Below the pieces are notes generated by a model, which saw only the letters and a list, made by a program, of their open reading frames with translations, did not search any database and was not told the origin of the DNA. Made by a program: the position numbers and the translations under genes. This document shows, one piece after another, positions 23,839 to 31,036 of a stretch of 64,000 bases of DNA. The first letter of the stretch is position 1, and each line of letters starts with the position of its first letter. The DNA comes from Clostridia bacterium (GTDB lineage Bacteria; Bacillota; Clostridia; Oscillospirales; Acutalibacteraceae). Location of the stretch: NCBI GenBank assembly GCA_017436915.1, contig JAFSCE010000005.1:1-64000 (forward strand). Direction: 5' to 3'.

Positions 23839-25077
23839 ATGATATCACATTCCGTAACGCTGGATACCGAAAAATGCGTGGGTTGTACGCATTGTGTTAA
23901 ACGCTGTCCCACGCAAGCGATCCGTGTGCGCGACGGCAAAGCCGTTATCACGGATGCACGCTGCATTGATTGCGGCGAATGTATCCGCGTTTGCCCCCAT
24001 CATGCCAAAAAAGCGCGGCACGATTCGTTGTCGGCGCTGTCTGACTACAAATATACCATTGCCCTGCCCGCTCCCGCACTGTATGGGCAATTCCATAATC
24101 TGGACGATATCGACGTGATCTTGTCCGGGCTTTTAAAGCTCGGCTTTGACCAGGTGTTTGAGGTGTCCCGCGGTGCGGAGATCGTGTCGGATGCCACCCG
24201 CAAGGTCATGGCAGACGGTTTGGTCAAGAAGCCCGTTATCAGCTCAGCGTGCCCCGTGGTCGTGCGGCTGATCCAAATTCGTTTTCCGGAACTGTGCGAA
24301 CACGTTTTGCCGATGAAAGCACCCATGGAGGTGGCGGCGGCAATGGCGCGTCAACGCGCGATGGCACAAACGGGGCTTTCCCCCTCCGACATCGGTGTTT
24401 TCTTCATTTCCCCCTGCCCCGCCAAGGTCACGGACGTGCGCTTCCCCACCGGCAATTCGCACTCACAGGTAGACGGCGTACTGTCGATTGCCAATATTTA
24501 TCCCAAGCTGGTACACGAAATGGATCACCTGGATCAGGTGCAACCGTTATCCCATTCGGGGCTCATCGGCACCAGCTGGTCGTTTATCGGCGGTGAGGCA
24601 GCCGGCCTGCTCAATGAAAACCATTTGGCGGCGGACGGTATCCAGAACGTCATTCACGTATTGGAAGAATTGGAAGACGAAAAACTCACCGACCTGGATT
24701 TCATTGAACTCAGCGCTTGCGCCGGCGGTTGTGTCGGCGGCGTCTTCACGGCGGAAAACGGGTACGTCGCCCGCGCCCGCATCAAGCGTCTGCGCAAATA
24801 CCTGCCGATCTCCTGCAACCGCGCCGAGGATATCGGTGACCTGCGTTCGCTGAATTGGACGGAGTCATTGTCGGAAAACCCGGCACTGCGCCTCGCTGAA
24901 AACGTCAGTGACGCGATGCGCCTGATGCAGGAAGCAAACGCAATCTACGAACAGCTCCCGAAGCTCGATTGCGGCGCATGCGGCGCGCCTACCTGCCGTG
25001 CCTTGGCAGAGGATATCGTGCGCGGGCTTGCCGATAAGAGCGACTGTTTCCGTATGGCAAAGGAGGAATCTATATGA
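23839..25077 (+). CDS. HydS-like [FeFe] hydrogenase homologue, probably non-catalytic
   Basis: A 412-residue soluble protein: two ferredoxin-type [4Fe-4S] motifs at the N-terminus (CVGCTHCVKRCP at 13-24 and CIDCGECIRVCP at 42-53), an iron-hydrogenase large-subunit domain, and a C-terminal CGACGAPTCR site near 380-390. The four H-cluster cysteines appear retained: C138 in SSACP, C193 in SPCPAK, C294 and C298 in ELSACAGGC. The proton-relay cysteine that precedes C138 in catalytic enzymes is Ala137, and the L2 methionine is Ser. This pattern is described for sensory group C (HydS-type) hydrogenases rather than enzymes that turn over hydrogen. No PAS domain is fused here. ATG 23839 follows AAGGAG. 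It overlaps the next DRTGG gene as ATGA. Confidence 0.83.
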   Translation: MISHSVTLDTEKCVGCTHCVKRCPTQAIRVRDGKAVITDARCIDCGECIRVCPHHAKKARHDSLSALSDYKYTIALPAPALYGQFHNLDDIDVILSGLLKLGFDQVFEVSRGAEIVSDATRKVMADGLVKKPVISSACPVVVRLIQIRFPELCEHVLPMKAPMEVAAAMARQRAMAQTGLSPSDIGVFFISPCPAKVTDVRFPTGNSHSQVDGVLSIANIYPKLVHEMDHLDQVQPLSHSGLIGTSWSFIGGEAAGLLNENHLAADGIQNVIHVLEELEDEKLTDLDFIELSACAGGCVGGVFTAENGYVARARIKRLRKYLPISCNRAEDIGDLRSLNWTESLSENPALRLAENVSDAMRLMQEANAIYEQLPKLDCGACGAPTCRALAEDIVRGLADKSDCFRMAKEESI

Positions 25078-25412
25078 CCGTCCGTGAACTGATAAGCGCA
25101 TTATCGTTAGAAACGCTCGTCGAGGGTGATTTGGACCGTTCCGTCACCGGCGGCTACTCGGGCGACTTGCTCAGTTGGGTCATGGGCCGCGCCAAAGCCG
25201 GGGATGCCTGGTTTAGCGTGATGGGCAACGTCAATGCCGTTGCCGTTTGCGTACTGGCGGATGTCGCGTGTCTGGTTTTGTGTGAAAACGCCGCACTGGA
25301 CGATGCCGCTCGCACCCGTGCAGAGCTGGAATCCGTCACGATCCTGCGCAGCACCTCTACCGCATATACACTTGCCGGTGCCTTGAGCGCCCGCTTAGAA
25401 AGGACTGTATAA
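25074..25412 (+). CDS. DRTGG domain protein (second of two)
   Basis: A 112-residue DRTGG domain that overlaps the HydS-like gene by four bases, so it is translationally coupled. It has VEGDLDRSVTGGYSGDLLSW near 16-36, AWFSVMGNVNAVAVCVLADVA near 44 and a VTILRSTSTAYTLAGALSA end. The GGYSGDLLSWVM segment is more typical of the family than the first copy. The two copies flank the ATPase and the iron protein and may form a heteromeric sensor with them. No function has been shown for such stand-alone domains. Confidence 0.84.
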   Translation: MTVRELISALSLETLVEGDLDRSVTGGYSGDLLSWVMGRAKAGDAWFSVMGNVNAVAVCVLADVACLVLCENAALDDAARTRAELESVTILRSTSTAYTLAGALSARLERTV

Positions 25413-25413
25413 C

Positions 25414-25887
25414 ATGTCTATTGAACTCGTCCGCCCGTTCCTTGCTAAGTTCGGCAGAGAGCAGGACATTCAGGAATTCACCGTTTCCAGCGCCACCGTG
25501 GAACTCGCGGCAGCGGCACTGAACGTCATCCCCGCCCGCATTGCCAAAACCATGTCGTTTGCCGACGGTGAAGGATGCTTGGTGGTTGTCACCGCGGGCG
25601 ATACCAAAATCGATAACCCGAAATATAAGCAAACGTTCGGCTTTAAAGCCAAAATGCTCTCACCCGATCAAGCGTTGGCGTTAACGGGCCACGCCATCGG
25701 CGGTGTCTGCCCGTTTGCCTTACCCGAAGGTGTGCGCGTTTTCTTGGATGAATCCCTGCGCCGCTTTGATACAGTGTATCCCGCGGCAGGCAGCTCCAAT
25801 TCGGCAATTGAAGTCACCCCTGCCCAGCTGGAAGAATACACCGGCGGTATTTGGGTAGACGTGTGCAAATTACGAGAAGAAACGTGA
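25414..25887 (+). CDS. YbaK/EbsC-family aminoacyl-tRNA deacylase
   Basis: A 157-residue YbaK domain. It has ELAAAALNVIPARIAKTMSF near 25-45, a VVTAGDTKID strand, the KYKQTFGFKAKMLSPD segment, and the signature TGHAIGGVCPFALPEGVRVF near 95. These proteins hydrolyse misacylated tRNA, such as Cys- or Pro-type mischarges, in trans. It starts two bases after the second DRTGG gene, embedded in the redox-sensing operon where it has no obvious link. Substrate specificity cannot be assigned. Confidence 0.88.
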   Translation: MSIELVRPFLAKFGREQDIQEFTVSSATVELAAAALNVIPARIAKTMSFADGEGCLVVVTAGDTKIDNPKYKQTFGFKAKMLSPDQALALTGHAIGGVCPFALPEGVRVFLDESLRRFDTVYPAAGSSNSAIEVTPAQLEEYTGGIWVDVCKLREET

Positions 25888-25888
25888 T

Positions 25889-26629
25889 GTGTTGTCATTG
25901 AAAATTTACTACGATTTTCATATTCACTCTTGTCTCTCCCCCTGCGGTGACGACGAGATGACACCCAACAACCTCGTCAACATGGCGCAACTTGCGGGGC
26001 TTAACGCAATCGCGCTGACCGACCATAATACCTGCGGCAACTGCGCGGCGGCGGCAACGGTCGCCGAAGAACTCGGTATGATCTTTTTGCCCGGTATGGA
26101 ACTGTGTACCGCCGAGGAAGCGCACGTTGTGTGCTTATTCCCCAACATAGAAGCCGCAGAACGATTTGAAGCGCAGATTGCTCCCACGTTGCCGCCGATC
26201 CAAAATCGACCGGAGATCTTCGGCGAACAGATTTTATGTGATACGGAAGATCGTCAAGTCGGCACGAAAGACATCCTGCTTACCACCGCGTCCGCCATCA
26301 GCGTGGACAGTGTGGCGAAGCTTGCCCGTTCATGCGGCGGCACGGCGTTCCCCGCACACATTGATCGTCCGTCATACAGCGTCACCGCCGCGCTTGGTGA
26401 CCTGCCGCCGCTCGGTTTTGCGGCGGTTGAGATCACCAAAAATGGCAATGTGGAAGAACTGTCTTCCCGTTATGCCGAGATCGTCGGAAAGCCACTGTTG
26501 CAAAATTCCGACGCTCATCATCTGGAGGATATTCAGGACGCGGGCCCCTATCTTGACCTGCCGGATAATTCTCCCGAAACCATCATCGCCGCTTTAAACG
26601 GCGAGATTCCTTTTACCTGGCAACGCTGA
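25889..26629 (+). CDS. PHP-domain phosphoesterase
   Basis: A 246-residue PHP hydrolase with metal ligands in DFHIHSCLSPCGD near 8-20, ALTDHNTCGNC near 42 and LPGMELCTAEE near 68, and further ligands FPAHIDRPS near 150 and LLQNSDAHHLEDI near 206. PHP proteins cleave phosphoesters of nucleotides or small metabolites; the substrate is unknown. The start is uncertain: GTG 25889, TTG 25892 and TTG 25898 are all in frame, the last giving a protein that begins with KIYYDFHIH. It closes the DRTGG/HydS-like operon, an association I also recall from other Clostridia. Confidence 0.85.
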   Translation: MLSLKIYYDFHIHSCLSPCGDDEMTPNNLVNMAQLAGLNAIALTDHNTCGNCAAAATVAEELGMIFLPGMELCTAEEAHVVCLFPNIEAAERFEAQIAPTLPPIQNRPEIFGEQILCDTEDRQVGTKDILLTTASAISVDSVAKLARSCGGTAFPAHIDRPSYSVTAALGDLPPLGFAAVEITKNGNVEELSSRYAEIVGKPLLQNSDAHHLEDIQDAGPYLDLPDNSPETIIAALNGEIPFTWQR

Positions 26630-26637
26630 TAAAACGA

Positions 26638-26675
26638 AAAGCACCTGTGGATTACCACAGGTGCTTTCTTTATAC
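26638..26675. terminator. Terminator between the PHP gene and malic enzyme gene
   Basis: AAAGCACCTGTGG pairs with CCACAGGTGCTTT around an ATTA loop, with T-rich 3' and A-rich 5' flanks. It probably serves both convergent operons. Confidence 0.9.
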
Positions 26676-26680
26676 AAAAA

Positions 26681-27853
26681 TCAGATTCTCGCCACACCGG
26701 TCTCGCGAGCCGCCCTTGCCACACGCTCAGCAACCGTCTTGCCGATACGCTCGTCAAAGGCAAACGGCATGATATATTCTTCGTTAAGCTCCTCGTCGGA
26801 TACGAGCGAGGCGATCGCAAGCGAAGCCGCCATCTGCATCTCTTCGTTAATATCGGAAGCACGCACGTCCAGCGCACCGCGGAAAATACCGGGGAACGCC
26901 ATCACGTTGTTGATCTGGTTCGGGAAATCCGAACGACCGGTACCCACCACACGAGCACCCGCGGCCTTTGCCTTGTCGGGCATGATCTCCGGCACGGGAT
27001 TTGCCATGGGGAATACAATCGCATCCGTGTTCATAGATTTGATCATCTCTTCCGACACGCAATTCGGCGCCGAAACACCGATAAACACATCGGCACCCTT
27101 CATGGCATCCGCAAGCGAACCGGTCTGCTTCTCACGGTTGGTGACCGTGCTCATCTCGGCCTGCGCGGGGTTAAGTTGCTCGTCGCCCTCACACAAAATG
27201 CCAAAGCGATCGCACATCGTCAAGTTCTTCACGCCGAGTTTGAGCAGATGCTTGCCGATCGCAATACCGGCGGAACCGGCACCGTTGATAACACAACGGA
27301 TCTCGCCGATCTCTTTTTTTGTCAAGCGCAACGCGTTCAGCAACGCCGCACCCACCACGACCGCCGTACCGTGCTGATCGTCGTGAAACACCGGAATATC
27401 GCAAATTTCTTTCAGACGGCGCTCGATCTCAAAGCAACGCGGCGCCGCAATATCCTCCAAGTTGATACCGCCAAAGCTGCCGGACATCAAATAGATGGTG
27501 CGCACCAGTTCATCTACGTCCTTTGTGCGCAGGCAAAGCGGGAACGCATCCACGTCGGCAAATTCCTTAAACAGCACGCATTTGCCTTCCATAACCGGCA
27601 TACCCGCCTCAGGTCCGATGTCACCGAGACCCAACACAGCCGTACCGTCGGTAATGACCGCTACCATGTTCCAACGACGGGTCAGTTCAAACGATTTGTC
27701 GTAATCTTTATTGATCTCAAGGCAGGGCTCCGCAACACCCGGGGTGTACGCGATCGAAAGCTGTTCGCGGTTTGTCACGGGTGTACGCGAAACGACCTCG
27801 ATCTTGCCTTTCCATTCATAGTGTTGCTGTAATGCTTTTTCCTTAATATCCAC
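26681..27853 (-). CDS. NAD(P)-dependent malic enzyme
   Basis: A 390-residue short malic enzyme converting malate to pyruvate and CO2 with reduction of NAD(P). It has the IAYTPGVAEPCLEI motif near residue 33, AVLGLGDIGPEAGMPVMEGK near 74-93, FHDDQHGTAVV near 155 and the Rossmann motif INGAGSAGIAIGKHLLKLG near 188. The size fits the bacterial form without a C-terminal phosphotransacetylase-like domain. It starts at GTG 27853 behind AGAGGG and follows an Ldh2-type dehydrogenase by 18 bases, so malate/pyruvate interconversion may be the operon theme. Confidence 0.92.
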   Translation of the reverse strand: MDIKEKALQQHYEWKGKIEVVSRTPVTNREQLSIAYTPGVAEPCLEINKDYDKSFELTRRWNMVAVITDGTAVLGLGDIGPEAGMPVMEGKCVLFKEFADVDAFPLCLRTKDVDELVRTIYLMSGSFGGINLEDIAAPRCFEIERRLKEICDIPVFHDDQHGTAVVVGAALLNALRLTKKEIGEIRCVINGAGSAGIAIGKHLLKLGVKNLTMCDRFGILCEGDEQLNPAQAEMSTVTNREKQTGSLADAMKGADVFIGVSAPNCVSEEMIKSMNTDAIVFPMANPVPEIMPDKAKAAGARVVGTGRSDFPNQINNVMAFPGIFRGALDVRASDINEEMQMAASLAIASLVSDEELNEEYIMPFAFDERIGKTVAERVARAARETGVARI

Positions 27854-27871
27854 AATGAACCCTCTTCCCTT

Positions 27872-28999
27872 TTATTTGTACGAACTGCTCGCGGCATTCT
27901 CAAATTTGACGTCGCCCAAATATTTCACCGGATCCAAGCCAACGTATTGGCACATGTCGAACATTTCCGCCACGGTGTTAATATTAACCGCAATACCGTT
28001 TTCAAGACGATCCGCTTTAGCAATGATCTCTTTTTCACCGTGCGTGTAGATGCGCGTAGCACCCTCGGATTTCGGAGATTCCCGCAGTTCCTGCAGGAAG
28101 GTGGATAAATGCTCTTTGATATCGCCCACGTCACCGAAGATCTTGGGATCGATCACAATAAAGCCGTGGCAGGTACCGCCCTTTCCGCCGATGTGGGTGT
28201 GATTAGAGGTAAGACCCATCGACAAAATCGAACAGAAAATCTCGCAGAACATACCGTATCCGTAACCCTTATGGCTGCCGGACTGTTCGGTTTCGCCGCC
28301 GAGCGGCATAATGCCGCCGCCTTTTTTCGCCACGATATTGGCGAGAACGTCTTTTGCATCGGTCGAACCTTTGCCGTTTGCGTTCAGCGCCCAGCCCTCC
28401 GGCAACGGTTTGCCGAGCTTGTTGTAAATTTCCAACTTGCCGCGCGTAACGACCGTGGTCGAAGCATCAAAGAAGAAATCATACGGCTCTGCCGGCATGG
28501 CAATGGCGATCGGGTTACTGCCGAGCATGGCAAGCCGACCGAACGTCGGCACCATGATCGCTTCACTGTTGGTCATGGCCATACCGATAAACCCGGCATC
28601 ACACGCCATCTTGGCATAATATCCCGCAATACCGAAATGGTTGGAATTACGCACCGTCACGATCGCGATACCACTGGTCTTTGCCTTTTCAATAGCAGTG
28701 GTCATCGCCTTGTGAGCAATCAGCTGACCCATACCGTCGTGCCCCTCAATAACCGCCGAAACGGGGGTCTCGAACACGATTTCCGGCTCAGCCGCCACTT
28801 TGATAAGGCCTTTTTCAATGCCTTTGTGATACCGCGCTAAGCGCTGCATGCCGTGTGATTCTATTCCATACAAATCGGAAAGTAACAGGACGTCCGTAAT
28901 GATCGTGCTTTGCTCCTTGGTAAAACCAAAGCTGCCGAAGCAATCCTCGCAAAACGTTTTCAGTTGATCGTAGGAATAGGTTAAGTAGGTAGATGCCAT
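27872..28999 (-). CDS. Ldh2 (malate/L-lactate/ureidoglycolate dehydrogenase) family oxidoreductase
   Basis: A 375-residue NAD(P)-dependent dehydrogenase of the Ldh2/MDG family, which has a fold unlike the classic malate dehydrogenases. It contains ESHGMQRLARYHKGIEKG near 44, VRNSNHFGIAGYYAKMA near 115 with the catalytic histidine, and KGYGYGMFCEIFCSILS near 245. Substrates in the family include malate, lactate and ureidoglycolate. Pairing with malic enzyme favours malate but does not prove it. The start is ATG 28999 behind GGGAGAGGG; an upstream in-frame ATG at 29065 overlaps the promoter. Confidence 0.88.
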   Translation of the reverse strand: MASTYLTYSYDQLKTFCEDCFGSFGFTKEQSTIITDVLLLSDLYGIESHGMQRLARYHKGIEKGLIKVAAEPEIVFETPVSAVIEGHDGMGQLIAHKAMTTAIEKAKTSGIAIVTVRNSNHFGIAGYYAKMACDAGFIGMAMTNSEAIMVPTFGRLAMLGSNPIAIAMPAEPYDFFFDASTTVVTRGKLEIYNKLGKPLPEGWALNANGKGSTDAKDVLANIVAKKGGGIMPLGGETEQSGSHKGYGYGMFCEIFCSILSMGLTSNHTHIGGKGGTCHGFIVIDPKIFGDVGDIKEHLSTFLQELRESPKSEGATRIYTHGEKEIIAKADRLENGIAVNINTVAEMFDMCQYVGLDPVKYLGDVKFENAASSSYK

Positions 29000-29036
29000 G
29001 TTATACCCTCTCCCTTGTGTCAAATTCTTTGTCTTC

Positions 29037-29065
29037 ATTGTATCACACAGTATATGCAAGGACAA
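29037..29065 (-). promoter_or_regulatory. Sigma-A promoter of the Ldh2-malic enzyme operon
   Basis: On the minus strand TTGTCC (29065-29060) and TACAAT (29042-29037) are 17 bases apart, about 38 bases before ATG 28999. Confidence 0.7.
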
Positions 29066-29126
29066 GACACGATCTGTCCTTTTTTTGCATTATTTGCCCA
29101 TACTTGCCACGCGATTTTTCACACAA

Positions 29127-29160
29127 AAAAACGAGCAAGTTTAAATAAACCTGCTCGTTA
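29127..29160. repeat. Palindrome copy 1 flanking the XRE module (terminator-like)
   Basis: ACGAGCAAGTTTA and TAAACCTGCTCGT (29131-29158) form an inverted repeat with one mismatch around AA. It overlaps the stop codon of the XRE gene and is flanked by A and T residues. The same sequence, with one base changed, recurs at 29727-29758. Confidence 0.85.
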
Positions 29161-29370
29161 CGGCTGTTCGGTTCTGCCGACAAGATAATCTAGCGATACC
29201 TCAAACAGATCGGCAATACGAATCAAAATTTCTATTTTGGGCTCTCGTGTCATCAGTTCATAGTTCTGATACGCCTTTTCGGTAATGTCACAGTAAATCG
29301 CAACTTGTCCCTGCGTAAACCCTTTTTTGTCGCGACACAGCTTGAGCCGCTGCGCTAATACTCTTCTCAC
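29158..29370 (-). CDS. Small XRE-family helix-turn-helix regulator
   Basis: A 70-residue protein made of one helix-turn-helix: LAQRLKLCRDKKGFTQGQVA followed by ITEKAYQNYELMTREPKIE, then LIRIADLFEVSLDYLVGRTE, the typical XRE ending. It probably binds DNA as a dimer. It starts at GTG 29370 behind AGGTGG and is divergent from a small zinc-ribbon-like gene. An inverted repeat ACCAAC-N4-GTTGGT (29431-29446) after the opposite promoter is a candidate binding site. Its stop lies inside a palindrome repeated on the far side of the neighbour. Confidence 0.88.
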   Translation of the reverse strand: MRRVLAQRLKLCRDKKGFTQGQVAIYCDITEKAYQNYELMTREPKIEILIRIADLFEVSLDYLVGRTEQP

Positions 29371-29392
29371 GTCGCACCACCTACAATTGTTC

Positions 29393-29421
29393 TTGACAAA
29401 ACAAGTATAGGGGAATACTAT
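29393..29421 (+). promoter_or_regulatory. Sigma-A promoter of the small zinc-ribbon-like gene
   Basis: TTGACA at 29393-29398 and TACTAT at 29416-29421 are 17 bases apart, in the divergent spacer next to the XRE gene. Confidence 0.75.
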
Positions 29422-29430
29422 TATAAATAT

Positions 29431-29446
29431 ACCAACAATCGTTGGT
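29431..29446 (+). promoter_or_regulatory. Candidate operator of the XRE regulator
   Basis: ACCAAC and GTTGGT flank a 4-base centre, just after the predicted transcription start of the plus-strand gene. Placement suits repression by the adjacent XRE protein; this is inferred. Confidence 0.4.
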
Positions 29447-29473
29447 GTTTATCTTTAACGGAGGTTTGTTTCG

Positions 29474-29746
29474 ATGGCTGAATTTTGCGTAGACTGTTGG
29501 AATAAGTTCACAGGCAACAACCTATCGGCTAACAAGTATGTTCTCTCGGAGGAAATGGAGTTGTGTGAGGAATGTGGTGAATATCAGCACGTTGTGATTG
29601 TTGAAAAGAAATATCTTTTCAGACGAAAGCACAAAAAACTATGGAGATTTTTGGATACACTATGGCGTGTTATGTTGATCCCATATGTTCTCTATAAATA
29701 TGGGATCACAAAGAACAAAGACAACAAAACGAGCAGGTTTAAATAA
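29474..29746 (+). CDS. Small cysteine-pair (zinc-ribbon-like) protein
   Basis: A 90-residue protein beginning MAEFCVDCWNKFTGNNLSAN and containing a second pair in ELCEECGEYQHVVIVEKKY, so two CxxC knuckles near residues 5-8 and 34-37 could hold zinc. The rest is basic with a hydrophobic stretch (about 60-78, DTLWRVMLIPYVLYKYG) that could touch a membrane. I recall similar short clostridial proteins of unknown role. It has GGAGG before ATG 29474 and ends inside the second palindrome. Its base composition looks more AT-rich than its neighbours, judged by eye. Confidence 0.75.
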   Translation: MAEFCVDCWNKFTGNNLSANKYVLSEEMELCEECGEYQHVVIVEKKYLFRRKHKKLWRFLDTLWRVMLIPYVLYKYGITKNKDNKTSRFK

Positions 29747-29758
29747 ACCTGCTCGTTT
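29727..29758. repeat. Palindrome copy 2 flanking the XRE module (terminator-like)
   Basis: AAACGAGCAGGTTTA pairs perfectly with TAAACCTGCTCGTTT around AA. The stop codon of the small gene lies within it, and the S41 gene ends just beyond, so it may terminate both strands. It is nearly identical to the copy at 29127-29160. Confidence 0.88.
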
Positions 29759-29769
29759 ACTGTTGTTAC

Positions 29770-31014
29770 TTATTTTGTCGTCGTGGTCGCGGCCTCGGTT
29801 GTCTTATTTGCCTGTGCGTTCACTACCGGCAGATAGGTGTTGCTTTCCAATAATTTGATTGCTGCTTGCAACTGCGTATCTTCCTCGTCTGTCATCAAGT
29901 TGAAATACACCTGTTGATCATACGCAAGATCCGCCGTTTGATCGGGCATCAACCCGACGTCCTTCCAGGTCTCCCCGCTTTGAATGCGGTAGAGTACACC
30001 GGTGGAAAGCCGTACAGCGCCTTTGTCCGATTGGATGGTGGCAAATTCTTGCATAACCGCTTTTCCCTGGGTCGAGGTGCCGACCAAACGCGTTTTGGAC
30101 AGATCCTGTAACACGCCGGCAAACAACTCCGCCTCGCCCACCGTGCTACCGTTCACCAATGTCACGGACGGTGCCGTCATTTCATAGGTGTCAGTCGCAC
30201 TAAAGGTCACGGTTTCGTCCTTCTTTTCGCATTCTGCATACGGACCGCGCGGCAACAGGTAATCCAATATCTCCTGTGCAGCGGACATCTGCCCGCCTGC
30301 GTTGTTGCGCACGTCAAACAGGAAATACGTAGCACCCTTTTGTGTCAAGTCGTTATATACGTTCTTAAACTGCAACGGTGTGAGGTTGTTGAATTCCGCA
30401 ATGCGGATATAGCCAATCGTATCGTTGATCAATCGACCGGAAACGCTTACCGACGTATAGGTATTGGCAGAAAGCTCCACAGCAGTGGAGGTGCCGTTCT
30501 GTTGGAAGGTGAGAATCAACTTTTCGGACCAGTCGATCTTTGATTGCGCCAGCTCGTAAGACGCACCGGTAACGGCTTCGCCGTCGATGGCGGTCACAAC
30601 CGTCCCCTTTTCGATACCGGACAAGGCAGCGGGAGAGTTTTCATCTACCGACGAAACGATCAATTCCGTACCTTTCGCGATCACCGTCAACCCAAAACCG
30701 GTGCGGTTACCTGCCAAGCGGCTTTGTACCTGTTGGTATTCCGCTGCCGACAAATAGCCGGCATACGGGTCTTCTAAACCGTTAATATATCCGTTTGCCA
30801 GTGCGGCGCGCAGCTTTTCCTCGTCAATGGTATAGTCTTTGCGCGCAGCAGAATCGATCTCGTCAATATAATCGTACATTGCCTGACGTTGGCCAACGTC
30901 GCTGACAAGAGAGCTGAAATGTCGCATCGCGAGCACCATCGTACCGGAAATCGTCAGCGTAACCGCAAGCAACACCAGCGCGATCGTAACACCAAGCGAA
31001 ATCTTTTTATTCAT
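29770..31014 (-). CDS. S41-family (CtpA-like) protein with PDZ domain, catalytic serine apparently lost
   Basis: A 414-residue membrane-anchored protein: one N-terminal helix (about 8-30), a PDZ domain (TGFGLTVIAKGTELIVSSVD, then AALSGIEKGTVVTAIDGEAV), and an S41 peptidase domain (YIRIAEFNNLTPLQF, FLFDVRNNAGGQ, LVNGSTVGEAELFAGVLQD, TSTQGKAVMQ). The usual LVNxGSASASE motif aligns ungapped with LVNGSTVGEAE, so the nucleophilic serine becomes Gly (codon 30136-30138), while the lysine of GKAVMQ remains. It is therefore probably an inactive relative. It is the last gene of the ftsE-ftsX-M23 run, so it may bind or regulate the murein hydrolase through its PDZ domain. Confidence 0.85.
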   Translation of the reverse strand: MNKKISLGVTIALVLLAVTLTISGTMVLAMRHFSSLVSDVGQRQAMYDYIDEIDSAARKDYTIDEEKLRAALANGYINGLEDPYAGYLSAAEYQQVQSRLAGNRTGFGLTVIAKGTELIVSSVDENSPAALSGIEKGTVVTAIDGEAVTGASYELAQSKIDWSEKLILTFQQNGTSTAVELSANTYTSVSVSGRLINDTIGYIRIAEFNNLTPLQFKNVYNDLTQKGATYFLFDVRNNAGGQMSAAQEILDYLLPRGPYAECEKKDETVTFSATDTYEMTAPSVTLVNGSTVGEAELFAGVLQDLSKTRLVGTSTQGKAVMQEFATIQSDKGAVRLSTGVLYRIQSGETWKDVGLMPDQTADLAYDQQVYFNLMTDEEDTQLQAAIKLLESNTYLPVVNAQANKTTEAATTTTK

Positions 31015-31036
31015 ACTCTCTCACCTCTTTCTCAAA

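Noticed and set aside
29158-29746. XRE gene and small gene considered as a toxin-antitoxin pair
   Set aside because: The genes are divergent, and the small protein resembles a zinc ribbon, not any toxin family I recognise.
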